From NCBI GenBank assembly GCA_023213395.1, contig CM041465.1, positions 83,273,741-83,337,740 of the forward strand: DNA of 64,000 nucleotides, written 5' to 3'. This document shows, in pieces, positions 20,896 to 33,193 of this stretch. The notes below the pieces were generated by a model. The model did not search any database. It worked only from the letters and a program-made list of their open reading frames with translations, and was not told the DNA's origin. The position numbers and the translations under genes were made by a program. The DNA comes from Cycas panzhihuaensis (taxonomy: Eukaryota > Cycadophyta). Every line of letters starts with the position of its first letter. Position 1 is the first letter of the stretch.

Positions 20896-21903
20896 TAAAC
20901 TAGACCTTCTACCCAGGCAAGCCATGGCCATACAAAGGCAAGTAAATGCCCTTCTGATCATGCCTCAACCTGCTCAATCGGTATCCCCGATCCCTCTTGC
21001 CACAAAGAAGATCCCACATCTTCTTCTTCTGATTTGACATGTTTTGCCCCCATCAGCGTTGGAAGCTATGGATACCTTGCCATGTTTGACGGCGACGGGT
21101 CCTATAGTGAGGATGAGGACCTTCCTCACCCGATTTCCTTCCTTCGCACTGGTGGGGGACATTCTTCTAGTTCTGGGTCTCCTCCTAGGGCTCCTTTTAT
21201 CATAGATCCCGATCACTTTCACATGTCGCATGTCATCGCGCACATCGGTCATCAGGCTCCTAGCTCTTCCATTCCATCACCTTCCACAGGTGATGGCATT
21301 GAGAGTTTCCCTCTTGCTTTTTATGAGGGAGCTCTCCTTGACTCTCCCTTAGAGTCCCTTAGGGATGTTGGGTAGCTCACAGGTCATACTGATCCTTTTG
21401 CTCCCATGCCATCCCACACCTCGCCCATTTGAAGTCAAATCATCCATGGGGTAGACTACTTCGAGGATAACGAGGCTTTGCTAGAGCACTTAGCAGGCTC
21501 CATGCCCAGTTTACCTTCTGGTCACCATAAGCTTGGTCACCAGAAAGTCCTAGAGATTGGGTCCATACTAGCTGACCTGATCCCTTCTCCTGTTTCATCT
21601 CTTCCCATTGATCTTGCCCCCCTCTATTTCGAGGAGCGGAATGCTATGTGTATGGGGGCAACTCAAGACATAGTCCTCGCCCCAGGCAAGATCATTAAGG
21701 TAGGGGCGGAATATACCCCTGATGAAGTGAGGGAATACTCCCTCCAGTTCTAAGAATTCCACGATGTGTTTGCATGGGACTACTTCGACATGAAGGGAAT
21801 TGACCCCTCCATCGTCTTGCACAACCTTACAACTATTCCTGACACTCACCCTGTGCGTCAGAAGTAGCGTCCCCTCCACCCGAAAATTTCAGCCATCATC
21901 AAG
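20896..21903 (+). other. Protease-RT connector, family A copy 2
   Basis: It is homologous to 757-1781 and acidic and Ser/Pro-rich, open at 21034-21375 and 21478-21753. It shares with copy 1 the TAA at 21751-21753 that copy 3 lacks. I recognise no domain. Confidence 0.65.
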
Positions 21904-22699
21904 ATGGAGGTTAAGAAGCTTTTAGACGCAGGACTTATTTCTTCCATCAATTATCCTAAATGGGTATCAAACATCATTTCCATTGCCAAAAAGAATGTGA
22001 CCATTTGCATATGTGTTGACTTCTATGACATAAACAATACTTGTCCTAAGGACAACTTTTCTCTCCCCTTTATCGATCAAATAATTGATCGTACAACTGG
22101 ATTCGAAGTTATGTCCTTAATGGATGGCTTCTCCAGCTATAACCAAATCCAAATTTCTCCTGAAGACCACCACAAGATGGCCTTCACTACACCATGGGGT
22201 ACCTTTGCCTATAAGGCAATGCCCTTTGGTCTTAAGAATGCAGGGGCTACTTATCAAAGAGCCATGCATTTTATTTTTCATGACCTTATCAATAATACGT
22301 TGGAGGTCTTCATGGACGATATAATGGGTCTTTCGCATACCATAGCCCATCATCCATCTGACTTGCAGGCCATCTTCACACGATGCTACAAGTATCACGT
22401 CAGTTTGAATCCGCTTAAATGCATATTTTCCATCACTTTAGGTAATCTCTTGGGTTTCCTTGTGTCGCAACAAGGAATCTAAATCGATCTGGAAAAAGTC
22501 AAGGCAATCCTTGACATGCCGTCGCCTAGAACCCAATGGAAAATTAAGTCGTTTCTAGGTAGGCTCAGTTTTCTGAGGCATTTTTTGGCAGTTTTCGCCA
22601 TAAACGCCAAACCTCTTACAAACCTATTGAAGAAAGGAGCTCCTTTTGTTTGGTCTGATAAGACCCAAAAGGCCTTGACAAGACTCAAGGAAGCTCTTG
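21904..22699 (+). pseudogene. Reverse transcriptase domain, family A copy 2
   Basis: It is open for 192 codons from 21904, with SLMDGFSSYNQIQIS, TPWGTFAYKAMPFGLKNAGA and VFMDDIMG (F-M-D-D box). The TAA at 22480-22482 found in all A copies ends that frame; the thumb region continues in frame after it (from 22516). Of the three A copies this one has the fewest private stops in RT. Both catalytic Asp pairs are present. Confidence 0.9.
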
Positions 22700-23175
22700 T
22701 TTCTGCTCCTACGCTGGTGCCTCCTCACTTCGATAGGCCCTTCATCCTATACACCTTGGCAACTGATGAATCCCTGGGCGCAATGCTTGCACAGGGGGAT
22801 GACTTGGGAACTAAGAGAGCTATCGACTTCATTGGCCACACCCTTGTTGCTGCTGAGCTAAACTATCCTCTCGCCAATAAGGAATGCCTTTCCTTCGTCC
22901 ATGCAACCAAGAAGTTCAGGCATTACTTGCTTGGCAATACTACCAAGGTGATCGTTCAATTCGATCCCTTGCGTCACTTGCTTACTCGTTCAGACTTGAT
23001 GGGTAGGGTAGGTCATTGGGCCGTCCTACTTTAAGAGTTTGACTTGCAAGTCATTAATAGGAAGTCGAAGAAGGGAATGATAGTAGCAGAACAATTAGCT
23101 GATGCTGCCATCCCCAATGCGAGTGGCATTCCCTTTGATGTCTCTTTCCCTAACGAGTCTATTTTGACTGTCTAA
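22700..23175 (+). pseudogene. Gypsy RNase H domain, family A copy 2
   Basis: It continues the frame that begins at 22516 without interruption to 23034, so RT thumb and RNase H are fused as expected. FILYTLATDESLGAML carries the first Asp and LANKECL the Glu. A TAA at 23032-23034 (shared by all three A copies) precedes the tail that ends at 23175. Confidence 0.85.
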
Positions 23176-23647
23176 GATGCTTCTCCTCACCCGCTCGCAG
23201 ATAGTGAGTGGTATGGCGATATCGTGTGATATTTGACTCAGCAAGAATATCACCCCAAAGTCAGTAACAAGGTTAGGTCGCGCATCTGTACCACTATAAG
23301 ACAACACTTCCTCATAGATGAAGTGTTATACAAGAGATCCTTCGATGGGATCCTACTTCACTATGTCGCTTCTGACGAAGCGGACCAAATACTCTGCGAA
23401 TGCTATCATGGCATTTATGGGGGTCCCTTTGGGGGCCAATCCATGGCCCAAAGGATCCTCCGCATGGGTTATTACTAGCCGTCTCTTTTCAAGGATGCCC
23501 ACGCCTATGCCCTTAGATGTTGGCGATACTAAGAGCACGCCAATATTTCTCATGTGCCTTCCGAGACTTTGCACCCTATCGTATCTCTGTGGCCCTTTTC
23601 TCAATGGGGTTTAGACCTCATTGGTGCTATATCGCCACCATCTTCCA
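23176..23647 (+). pseudogene. Integrase N-terminal fragment, family A copy 2
   Basis: It is truncated at the same base as copy 1. The zinc-binding segment is degraded (C-Y-H-G-I-Y-G-G instead of C-H-H-G-I-C-G-G). The first catalytic Asp of WGLDLIGA is kept near 23615. The remainder of integrase is absent. Confidence 0.85.
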
Positions 23648-23649
23648 TA

Positions 23650-23730
23650 GAAAAATCTGCTCGTTCTTCATTGTCTTTGTACTGCTCCTGTGTAACTTCA
23701 CAAAGACAATGAAGAACAAGCAGATTTTTC
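23650..23730. repeat. Fold-back inverted repeat at the integrase/family L junction, copy 2
   Basis: The arms at 23650-23680 and 23700-23730 flank a 19-base spacer. It is the same structure and breakpoint as at 3528-3607. Confidence 0.9.
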
Positions 23731-25053
23731 TCAACAAATCTCATGTAAGGTACCCAATGATCTTGCAATACACATTCACATTTTGTTCGATAGTATTGTA
23801 TGTCCTCTCTCTTTCCCTAGTTCAAAAGCAACACAAAAGCCCTTCTCTCCTCAACCCATAGTTAGCTATCCTTCTAATTTTCCTAACCTTAGTTTTTTCG
23901 TAGGACAAATTCTAATTCCTCTCTGTAACCCTAGTCCATCTCTTTATTCACTTACTGCTTCAACCCCTATAAACAATCCTTAACAGGACACCCTTCAATT
24001 TCAATCTGTTCGATAGGTTTCACCTCTTAGTATTATCTCTTACAAAACCCAATTTGATTTTTTCCATGCATCTTTAATATTATATTATCAATATTGTCTT
24101 TTTCTATTAAATCTTCTCTTTTGTTTGAATACTAATGCTAAAACCCTATTAAAGGCTTTTCTCCATCAAAAATCACTATCACTAATTCCCCAACCATCTT
24201 TCTCTCCTAAAAGGTGTTGTGGTCTAACAAAACCTGTGTAAACTTTCATCTCCATCCAAGACATATGCCAAAATTTATCCCTTCTCCCTATACCTTCAAA
24301 GTTATGCTTGATCTTAGTTCATAATTCCTTCTTTTCTTTTTCCCATAATAAGTAGTCATCAATCCAAGACCCTTATGACCAATTTTTTTTACAAATTCCT
24401 CATTTCTCCTTCTATAAACCATTTCATTTGAAAACAAAATGTACAAACATAAGGCAAGACCAAGACAAGATAGTGGAGACACCTCACAGGTCACAGGATG
24501 CTCTCGATGAAGAATAATATACAGCTTATACCTAGCCACAGGAATAAACATCGATAAATTCAAGATACCTGCTAGCAAAGTTCCACAGAAGATGTAAGGT
24601 CAGATCAAATCTTCACGACCTATAGGATTTAGTAGGAGGTGGTTGGAAGATTAGATCGAGCTACATGCATTTCTCAATACTTCGAGGGAGAAGTATTATT
24701 TTAAGGGGAGGGGAATTGTAGCATTCCAAAATATGATAAAAAATATAGCTGATGACCATTCAAATTGAAGGCCTTTAAACGATGATTCCAATAGTCCAGA
24801 CGAAAGTTAATTCTGATATCTGTATCAAAAGTTATGACCATTTAAAGTTAGCCTGTTAGTTTTGTAGAAGTTCTGGCCGACTTCTATTTGAGTAGTATTA
24901 AGAAGAATATCACCCAGCCTGACCAACTTCTAATTAAAGTATTTTGAACACTATAAATAGGAAGTTTTGGCCACATTCCAAACCATCATCAGAGGTTCTT
25001 TGGTCACACATTTTCGGTTCTAGGGCTATAATTAGCTTGCCCATTTGGAGGCT
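23650..25053 (+). mobile_element. Family L fragment 2
   Basis: This is the counterpart of 3528-4940, with the PPT and LTR start TGTAGC at 24717. The L/A-LTR junction differs from copy 1 only by loss of 14 bases lying between two GGAGGCT repeats, so both junctions derive from one event. Confidence 0.85.
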
Positions 25054-25054
25054 G

Positions 25055-27636
25055 GAGACGCATCGACTCAGGAATGGACTCGAGACGCGTCGACTTAGGT
25101 AAGCTCAGGTATATGTTCTTACTTCTCCCTGCTCTTATTTGGATGAGATTGTTTAGCATAGACTACTTGACATATGCTTGCCTGCCTGCATTACTTCGTT
25201 GCTTGATCATATTGCGTGTGCTTACAACACACTTTCAGCCTATGACGACTCACAATGGGGGTAATCCTCAGTGAATGTTACACCTCATATGGTGCACAGC
25301 CACCTACTTTGTCTCCATGACCCCTCGGGATGCTCCAGCCAGTCATGTTTGCCCCTATTATGACATTTTACTCATGTTGCAGTCTCCTCCAAGTCTGATT
25401 AACTCCTTGGTTGAGACCCATTTCGCTGTCCTGGGTACTTGCCCATCACCTGGGTATTCCTCCCAGTTATTTTAGCCTCAATTTACTCTTAATATTAACT
25501 CCAAAACCTTATTCCTATTTATTTTTGCTTATTTTTTATTTTCAGTTTGGCATTGCTATAAACTTAGCGATACCGCGATCTTTGCCACGGTACTGCGAAG
25601 TTTACCGCGGGGCAACTGCTTGAAATAAAAAAAAAAATTCACGTGACAGTTTCCACTTTTTTTGCAGAATTGCTACATGGCACCTACACATTCACATCGC
25701 CTTGACATCCCCAATGTTCACTTGCAGTGAGAAGGGGATAGAACAAGATTTCCTCTTCATTTTCAAGGATCTTTTACTCATTTTTATAGAGAATTACACA
25801 AAATCCTCACAGAAATCTATTGCAAAGAGAGACACATAGCTGCTAGCTCAATTCCAGGGACCATTGCTGCCCTGACTCATAAGCGATGAGCTTTAAATCT
25901 ACTTACAGGTTGCCAAAGCTTCAAGAAAGATCATCATCAAAATCTCCCAAAAGACAAGCTACAAAGGCCCCAAACTTACAAGAATATCCTCACACTTCTC
26001 TCCTTTCCAAAACCTACCACTATAATCCACCGAATGCTGGTTATTCCCAGCTATTTTTTCTAGCAAACTCGTGCTTGGTATCTTCACAACAAGTTACCTC
26101 TTACATTTACTTTGCGATTTATGTTATTTCTTTATGTTCTTGTGGATAAACTCTTAGTTTATGTGCCTTCTTATTGTTGTACCTATTTAGCATTACTTTC
26201 TTGTCTTTTGGCATAATATTGATTCTCCCAATCATCTCAACAAATCTATTCTTAGGTGGCTGTTTCAAGGGGGCAACACAAAGAGAATTTGAGGGAGGAA
26301 GGTGAGGTCTGTCCCCCTTACTGTCCTTCTCCCCAAGGGTTTCGTCCCTTATTCTCTTTCCCCTTGCCTTTAGTGCCTTCCTAGGAGTTAGGTTAGGGGG
26401 TTTGGGAACCCAGTTTTAGAGCTAAACCAGCATTGGCAGCCCATTGCCATGCTGGTTCTAGATTTCCAACGATCGATTTGGGCCTTTGCATAAGCCTCGA
26501 AACCTCTCCTTGCCGGTTAATAGTCTGCCACTCACCCAATCAAACGATTTGCTATTCATAGCATCTCGTTCTTGGGGTGTTTGCATACCTTTCAGTTGCC
26601 CTCTTCTTTCTCATTATTCATTTGCCGTGTCCTTCTTGTGAGCTGTTTCCCTTCCCGAGACTAAGTGGAGATTTCTTGTGGGTGAGTTAGCTATTCCGAG
26701 GCTATACTCTTCATTTTTGGGTGTCACTTACTGTAAGTGTTTGTGAGAGTTTTAGTTAAAAGTTGTTGCATTAAATGATGATATATATGCTTAGCTTAGT
26801 TTGATTTGGTTTCATTTGAGTTTAGCACATATACTCGATCTACTTTATGGCCCCTCTTCTAAGAGGGAGATACTCGTCTAGTTGACTTGCAGGATCTTGC
26901 ATCGGTGGAATTGCGTGTGGAATGAAACGCATTGCAGGTTAGTTCTACATTTAGTGTTTTTTTTATCATTTCCCGTTGTTTGCTTTTTTCTGTTTTACTT
27001 TTGCATACATAAAGGGAGGTAAGCTAGCACTTTTTTGGTTGCTCACGGTAACTATCGCCGCTGGCATTGCATGTGCAACGAGTAGAGCAGGAAGGAGCAA
27101 GAAGTAAAGAGATGGATAGCACTCCATTCAGATGCTGGGTCTAGGTATTTTCCTTGTCCCTATATATCTTCTTTATGCTATTATCTGTTATGCACATGTT
27201 TGCGTAGTTAAAAACATATAAGGAATTGAAAAGAGAAAGGAATATATGTTTGCTTTGCATTGCTCTTATCTAGTGGTTAGTCTAGCATAGTTAGATAGTT
27301 TACTTTATGTTAGAGCTACCCATACTTTACCCCCTTTTTAGCCTACACCTAGATGCCACTTTACCTACCTTCTCGTTTTTGTGTTGCCTTCTTATTTCCT
27401 TGAGAAGACGGAGCATGCCAGGTTCTCTTCTCCTCTTCCCGGCCATCTGAGGGGTAGGAAGGCCTCGCTTTGTGCGGCTACCTGGAAGTAATTAGGCACC
27501 TTTGCAGTTTTGAATCCACGCTTCGGTGCATGGACACCCTGTGAGGTGAAGTCCTTGCTATTTAACCTAACTTAGCTTTGCATAACTTGTTCCTTTTACT
27601 AAATGTAGGGATACCATCCCGCGGCAAGCATTTTAC
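25055..27636 (+). repeat. Family A 5' LTR of copy 3
   Basis: It matches 4943-7529 and 39039-41625, with the same missing first bases and short internal tandem duplication as 4943. A PBS follows. Confidence 0.9.
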
Positions 27637-27655
27637 TGGCGACCATACTAGGGAC
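27637..27655 (+). other. Primer binding site, family A copy 3
   Basis: TGGCGACCATACTAGGGAC, one change from the site at 7530. Confidence 0.7.
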
Positions 27656-27899
27656 TACTAGTAAGGGAACTAGTTTTGCTTCCCTTTTTCGTTGGTGTTC
27701 TTGCTTTTAGGCAGCTTTCCTGTCTTTCTTTTCAGTTGGGTAGCCCCTAACGTATTTGTTTAATACCCCTTTTGCTTTCTTCTAATGATGTTCGTGAAGG
27801 CGTTGTATACAACATTTCTCACGTCGCTTGTGAGGTCTGTCACCGTTGTTAGAAGACCTATTGCCTTGTTCCCTTCTGTCTTCGAATCCCGATTCGACA

Positions 27900-30155
27900 A
27901 TGGAAGGTTACCAGTCCAATTGGGCTTACCACACCATGGCCTCGGGAACTCAAGAGTTTCCTGCGTCCGTTGCAGGATCCACCCACGAGGGTGACGATCC
28001 CATCTATTATCCGGGTGACCAGTTTCGCCCTTCTAACCTTCATCCTTCTGCTCATGTAGCAAAAGATTCGTCTCTTTATGAGACTCACCATCCTATTGGT
28101 GAATCTTATGAGGAGCGCCCTGAGGGGTCCCCGACATTTGAGATCCCATCAACCTCATATGGCTATGAGGATACCCCTCCTGCCGACGTGATTGAAGTGC
28201 TCAGCGAGTACTTTCGAGCAACTCGCCATCAACCATATCCTAGGTGGTTTGAAGAAGTTTTGCACAGTGTAGCACCTTCTTCATCTGCACCTGCATCTCC
28301 TACAATAAATGACCCTTATACCCGTGCACACTTGTCCCATGCCGTGTCTACATCGGCTCCCAGGATAAGTGTTGCACCATCTATTCCTAGCCACGGTCCT
28401 GCTTCTTCAGGACCCATTCGCAGTGTGTCCTTTCCCCAACTTGGGGTTAGCATGCCGTTCCTGAGTCAAACGAATGCGCCACCTTCAAACGTGGCACATG
28501 TATTCCCTAGTAGGCCTCGAGGTCCTAGTAATGCTACTATTATGAGCTATGTGGGACCCACTCCTACATACGTTCAAAACCCATCTGGTGGTCCATCCCT
28601 TTACTTACCCCCAGGTTATGCATCTTAACCTTGGGGGCAGGGTAGGGGAAACCATCTTCCAGCTTATGGGGTGGACCTGTTACACCCATATAGGGTTGCA
28701 CCACCTATGGGTGGCCCATATGGGTAGAATCCAGTCCCGCACCCTTCGTTTTCGCCATTTAGTGCAACTCCTATTACCACGCCTTTGCAAGGGAGCACGC
28801 CTCCCTTCCAAGGCATTTATCCACAACCCCCCTTCTAGCAAGGGGTGTTTCTCTAAGGAGGGATCAGTTTATGACCTCCATCCATTCCTGTTTCTTTACC
28901 GTTCGTTGATCCTTTAGCCCATGTAAGGACACGTCCCTTCATGGACTACAGGTCAACGCCGCTGTCCATTGAGGCGCTAAGGACTACCCTGCCGCCTCAC
29001 CCTCCTGAAGTTCCTAAATTCGATGGAACTTCATCGCAAGACCTAGCCGAGCACGTGCGTAGTTTCTCTATGGCATGTATAAACTACTGGGCTTACGACC
29101 ACATTATAATGAAGCTATTTCTGTGATCGTTATAAGGTGACGCCCTTAAATGGTTCTACCGTCTCCCTGCCCACTCCATTTCTTCATTCCAGCAATTGGT
29201 GGACGAATTCGTCAATTATTTTGACATAGCCCATCCATTCAAGAGCGGAATGAAAGCTCTCATTTCGCTCAAACAAGGTCATGATGAAATGAATCGTTAC
29301 TTTGTGAGGCGATTCCACAATCTCCTTCACTCTACCAAGGCCACGTTGTCTGAAGAGTTGAAGTGAGATCTCTTCGTCAATGCACTTCGCCCTGAAGTGC
29401 ATGTGAAAGTCCTCAAAATGGGAGCAACCACATGCGACTCTGCCATCACGAAGTGCTTGGTAGTAGAGGCTATTGAGATCTAAGCCGGACTCAAGAAACC
29501 TCTTAAGCCCTCACAACGTTGTGAGACACCTCCCTCAGCGAAGGAAACCAAATCTTTGCAACCTACCAGGTCTACCTCTCATCTTACTGAGAGGATTTTA
29601 GACCTCCTCACTTCCGCTATACGTTCATTTGAGTGCATGATGAAGGAGCTTAAACTCCAATCCCCTTCATCACCAACCTCCCATAAACTAGTTCAACAAA
29701 CTTCTCATGACATTCCCCCCAGAGGGGGTGGCACCCAATCTTCTCAAGTAAGGAGAGTTGGTCCTCCCCTTGAGAAGAGGTGGTATTCCATCCACGGGGA
29801 ATGTTTTCACGATGACTCCTATAGTCAGGCACAACACCCATGTGATGCCCCACTGCACGATTCGTCTCCTAGACGGGCATCGAGGCGCAATCTTAATCAA
29901 CCCGTTCATAGAGATCTGTTCCCCAAACACGGGGAGCGTGATCGTAATGTTCAATAAAGGAACAACCGGAATTAGGATAGATCCCCTGATTCTCACCCTT
30001 TGCATGGTAGAGGGAAGGGTGCGCAAGGTTCATCCTCCTCTTCGCGCTCCCCTAACTGCCGTGCTCCCTCGCCTTCGCGGTCCCGTAACAAAGGAAAGAA
30101 GGTGATCCAGATGCTTGAGACCACTCCCCTCTACGCCTTGACTCGGTCTTAAGTC
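27900..30155 (+). pseudogene. gag gene, family A copy 3 (uninterrupted)
   Basis: It starts MEGYQSNWAYHTMASG at 27900. The Ser/Pro-rich N-terminal part is open to the TAA at 28626-28628. The capsid core lies at about 28941-29480 with PPEVPKFDGTSSQDLAEHV, a WFYRLPAHSISSFQQLVD stretch and CDSAITKCL. The C-terminal part (29556-29957) has the degraded zinc-knuckle-like WYSIHGECFHDD. Stops lie at 29124-29126 and 29366-29368, with others before the core. This copy shows the empty target site of element B. Confidence 0.85.
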
Positions 30156-30910
30156 ACGAAAGAGGCAACTGGTGCCTCTGCATCTACGTCACACCTTGAT
30201 CCTCCTCCAGAAGTCTTTCCTCCAGAGATTCTTGCGCTTCCTAAGAGCATTCTCATCTGCCCCAGTCACTTCGACTTTAGGAGAGCCCTTACCCAACCCA
30301 TAGGGAGGGGAAGGCCTTTCTCCGTAGTCGAAGAGATTCTCACCGTGGCTACTGAGATGTCCATCATAGATGTCTTGAGAAGTTACCTCGAGCAACGAAC
30401 GCTCTTCTTGGAAGCTCTAGGATCAAATGACGTGCCTATTCATGCTTTGGGCACAACCCAAAGTTGCGAACCTGTCATCTCCTTCGATCCCAGAGATCTT
30501 CCCCTAGCCAGTGGAAGGGAACATTAGTGGAACTTCCCTTTCATGATTACCATTGATACTCCCGATTGCACATTGCAAAGAACCGTCGTAGACAACAGTT
30601 CTTCTGTCAATGCCATGCCCTTGCGTGTCATGCAAGAGCTTGGTATTTCTGCATTGGAACTTGTTCCATGGTGATGTCAGGGTTATGGCGGTAGCGATAA
30701 GACTCCCCTCAGATCTGTCTCGATACCTCTTACCCTTAAGGATAAGACTATCCTTGCCGACATTATTTTCCTCGATGTTGATGTTGATTACAACCTTCTT
30801 CTAGGTCGACCATGGCTTGACCAAATGGGAGCTGTATGTTCTACCTGTTGGGGGCAACTTAAGTTTGTGCATAACGGACAAATGAGAGTTGTATCCTGTG
30901 AACGACCACT
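30156..30910 (+). pseudogene. Protease region, family A copy 3
   Basis: The active site reads D-N-S-S-S-V-N-A-M: catalytic Asp present, following Gly replaced by Ser. The TAG in front reads at the same codon as in copies 1 and 2, and another TGA near 30671 interrupts the segment after it. The flap-like motif is kept. It is inactive as encoded. Confidence 0.75.
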
Positions 30911-31921
30911 CGCAAAACAAACTAGACCTTCTACCCAGGTAAGCCATGGCCATACAAAGGCAAGCAAATGCCCTTCTGATCATGCCTCAACCTGCTCGAT
31001 TGGTATCCCCGATCCCTCTTGCCACAAAGAAGATCCCACATCTTCTTCTTCTGATTTGACGTGTTTTGCCCCCATCATCATTGGAAGCTATGGATACCTC
31101 ACCATGTTTGACGGCGACGGGTCCCATAGTGAGGATGAGGACCTTCCTCACCCAATTTCCTTCCTTCGCGCTGGTGGGGGACATTCTTCTAGTTCTGGGT
31201 CTCCTCCTAGGGCTCCTTTTGTCATAGAGCCCGATCACTTTCACATGTCGCATGTCATTGTGCACGTCGGTCATCAGGCTCCTAGCTCTTCCATTCCATC
31301 ACCTTCCACAGGTGATGGCATTGAGAGTTTCCCTCTTGCTTTTTACGAGGGAGCTCTCCTTGACTCTCCCTTAGAGTCCCTTAGGGATGTTGGGTAGCTC
31401 ACATGTCATACTGATCCTATTGCTCCCATGCCATCCCATACCTCACCCATTTGAAGTCAGGTCATCCATGGGGTAGACTACTTCAAGGATAAGGAGGCTT
31501 TGCTAGAGCACTTAGCAGGCTCCATGCCCATTCGACCTTCTGGTCACCATAAGCTTGGTCACCAGAAAGTCCTAGAGATTGGGTCCACACTAGCTGACCT
31601 GATCCCTTCTTTCATTTCATCTCTTCCTATTGATCTTGCCCCCCTCCATTTCGAGGAGGGGAATGCTATGTGTATGGGGGCAACTCAAGACATAGTCCTT
31701 GCCCCGGGCAAGATCATTAAGGTAGGGGTGGAATATACCCCTGATGAAGTGAGGGAATACTCCCTCCAGTTCCAAGAATTCCACGATGTGTTTGCATGGG
31801 ACTACTTCGACATGAAGGGAATTGACCCCTCCATTGTCTTGCACAACCTTACAACTATTCACGGCGCTCACCACGTCGTCGGTAGCATCCCCTCCACCCG
31901 AAACTTTCAGCCATCATCAAG
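30911..31921 (+). other. Protease-RT connector, family A copy 3
   Basis: It is open at 30825-31397 (continuous with the end of the protease region) and 31500-31943. It is acidic (GDGSHSEDEDLPHP) and Ser-rich. The CAA at about 31774, which is TAA in copies 1 and 2, keeps the lead-in to RT open here. Confidence 0.65.
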
Positions 31922-32717
31922 ATGGAGGTTGAGAAGCTTTTAGATGCAGGACTTATTTCTTCCATCGATTATCCTAAATGGGTATCGAACATCATTTCCA
32001 TTGCCAAAAAGAATGTGACCATTTGCATATGTGTCGACTTCTATGACATAAATAATGCTTGTCCTAAGGACAACTTTTCTCTCCCCTTTATCGATCAAAT
32101 AATTGATCGTACAGCTGGATTCAAAGTTATGTCCTTAATAGATGGCTTCTCCAGCTATAACCAAATCCAAATTTCTCCTGAAAACTGCCACAAGATGGCC
32201 TTCACTACACCATGGGGTACCTTTGCCTACAAGGCAATGCCCTTTGGTCTTAAGAATGCAGGGGCTACTTATCAAAGAGCTATGCATTTTATTTTTCATG
32301 ACGTTATCAATAATACGTTGGAGGTCTTCATGGACGATATAATGGGTCTTTCGCATTCCAGAGCCCATCATCCATCTGACTTGCAGGCCATCTTCACACG
32401 ATGCTACAAGTATCACGTCAGTTTGAATCTGCTTAAATGCATATTTGCCATCACTTTAGGCAATCTCTTGGGTTTCCTTATGTCGGAACAAGGAATCTAA
32501 ATCGATCTGGAAAAAGTCAAGGCAATCCTTGACATGCCGTCGCCTAGAACCTAATGGAAAATTAAGTCGTTTCTATCTAGGCTCAGTTTTCTGAGGCATT
32601 TTTTGGTAGATTTTGCCATAAACGCCAAACCTCTTACAAACCTATTGAAGAAAGGAGCTCCTTTTGTTTAGTCTGATAAGACCCAAAATGCCTTGATAGG
32701 ACCCAAGGAAGCTCTTG
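31922..32717 (+). pseudogene. Reverse transcriptase domain, family A copy 3
   Basis: It is open for 192 codons (31922-32500) with SLIDGFSSYNQIQIS, TPWGTFAYKAMPFGLKNAGA and VFMDDIMG near 32325. After the shared TAA at 32498-32500 the thumb region carries further private stops near 32552, 32577 and 32669. The catalytic Asp residues are intact. Confidence 0.9.
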
Positions 32718-33193
32718 TTTCCACTCCTACGTTGGTGCCTCCTCGCTTCGATAGGCCCTTCATCCTATACACCTTGGCAACTGATGAATCCCTGGGTGCA
32801 ATGCTTGCACAGGAGGATGACTTCGGAACTAAGAGAGCTATCGACTTCATTGGCCGCACCCTTGTTGCCGCTGAGCTAAACTATCCTCTCGCCAATAAGG
32901 AATGCCTCACCTTAGTCCATGTAACCAAGAAGTTTAGGCATTACTTGCTTGGCAATACTACTAAGGTGATCCTTCAATCCGATCCCTTGCGTCACTTGCT
33001 TACTCATTCAGACTTGACGGGTAGGGCAGGTCATTGGGCCATCCTACTTTAAGAGTTTGACTTGCAAGTCATTAATAGGAAGTCGAAGAAGGGAATGATA
33101 GTAGCAAAACAATTAGCTGATGCTGCCATCCCCAATGCGAGCGGCATTCCCTTTGATGACTCTTTCCCTGACGAGTCTATTTTGACCGTCTAA
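32718..33193 (+). pseudogene. Gypsy RNase H domain, family A copy 3
   Basis: Open from 32693 to 33052 with FILYTLATDESLGAML and LANKECL (Asp and Glu present), then FRHYLLG. TAA at 33050-33052 is shared with the other copies; the tail ends at 33193 with the TAA that separates it from integrase. Confidence 0.85.
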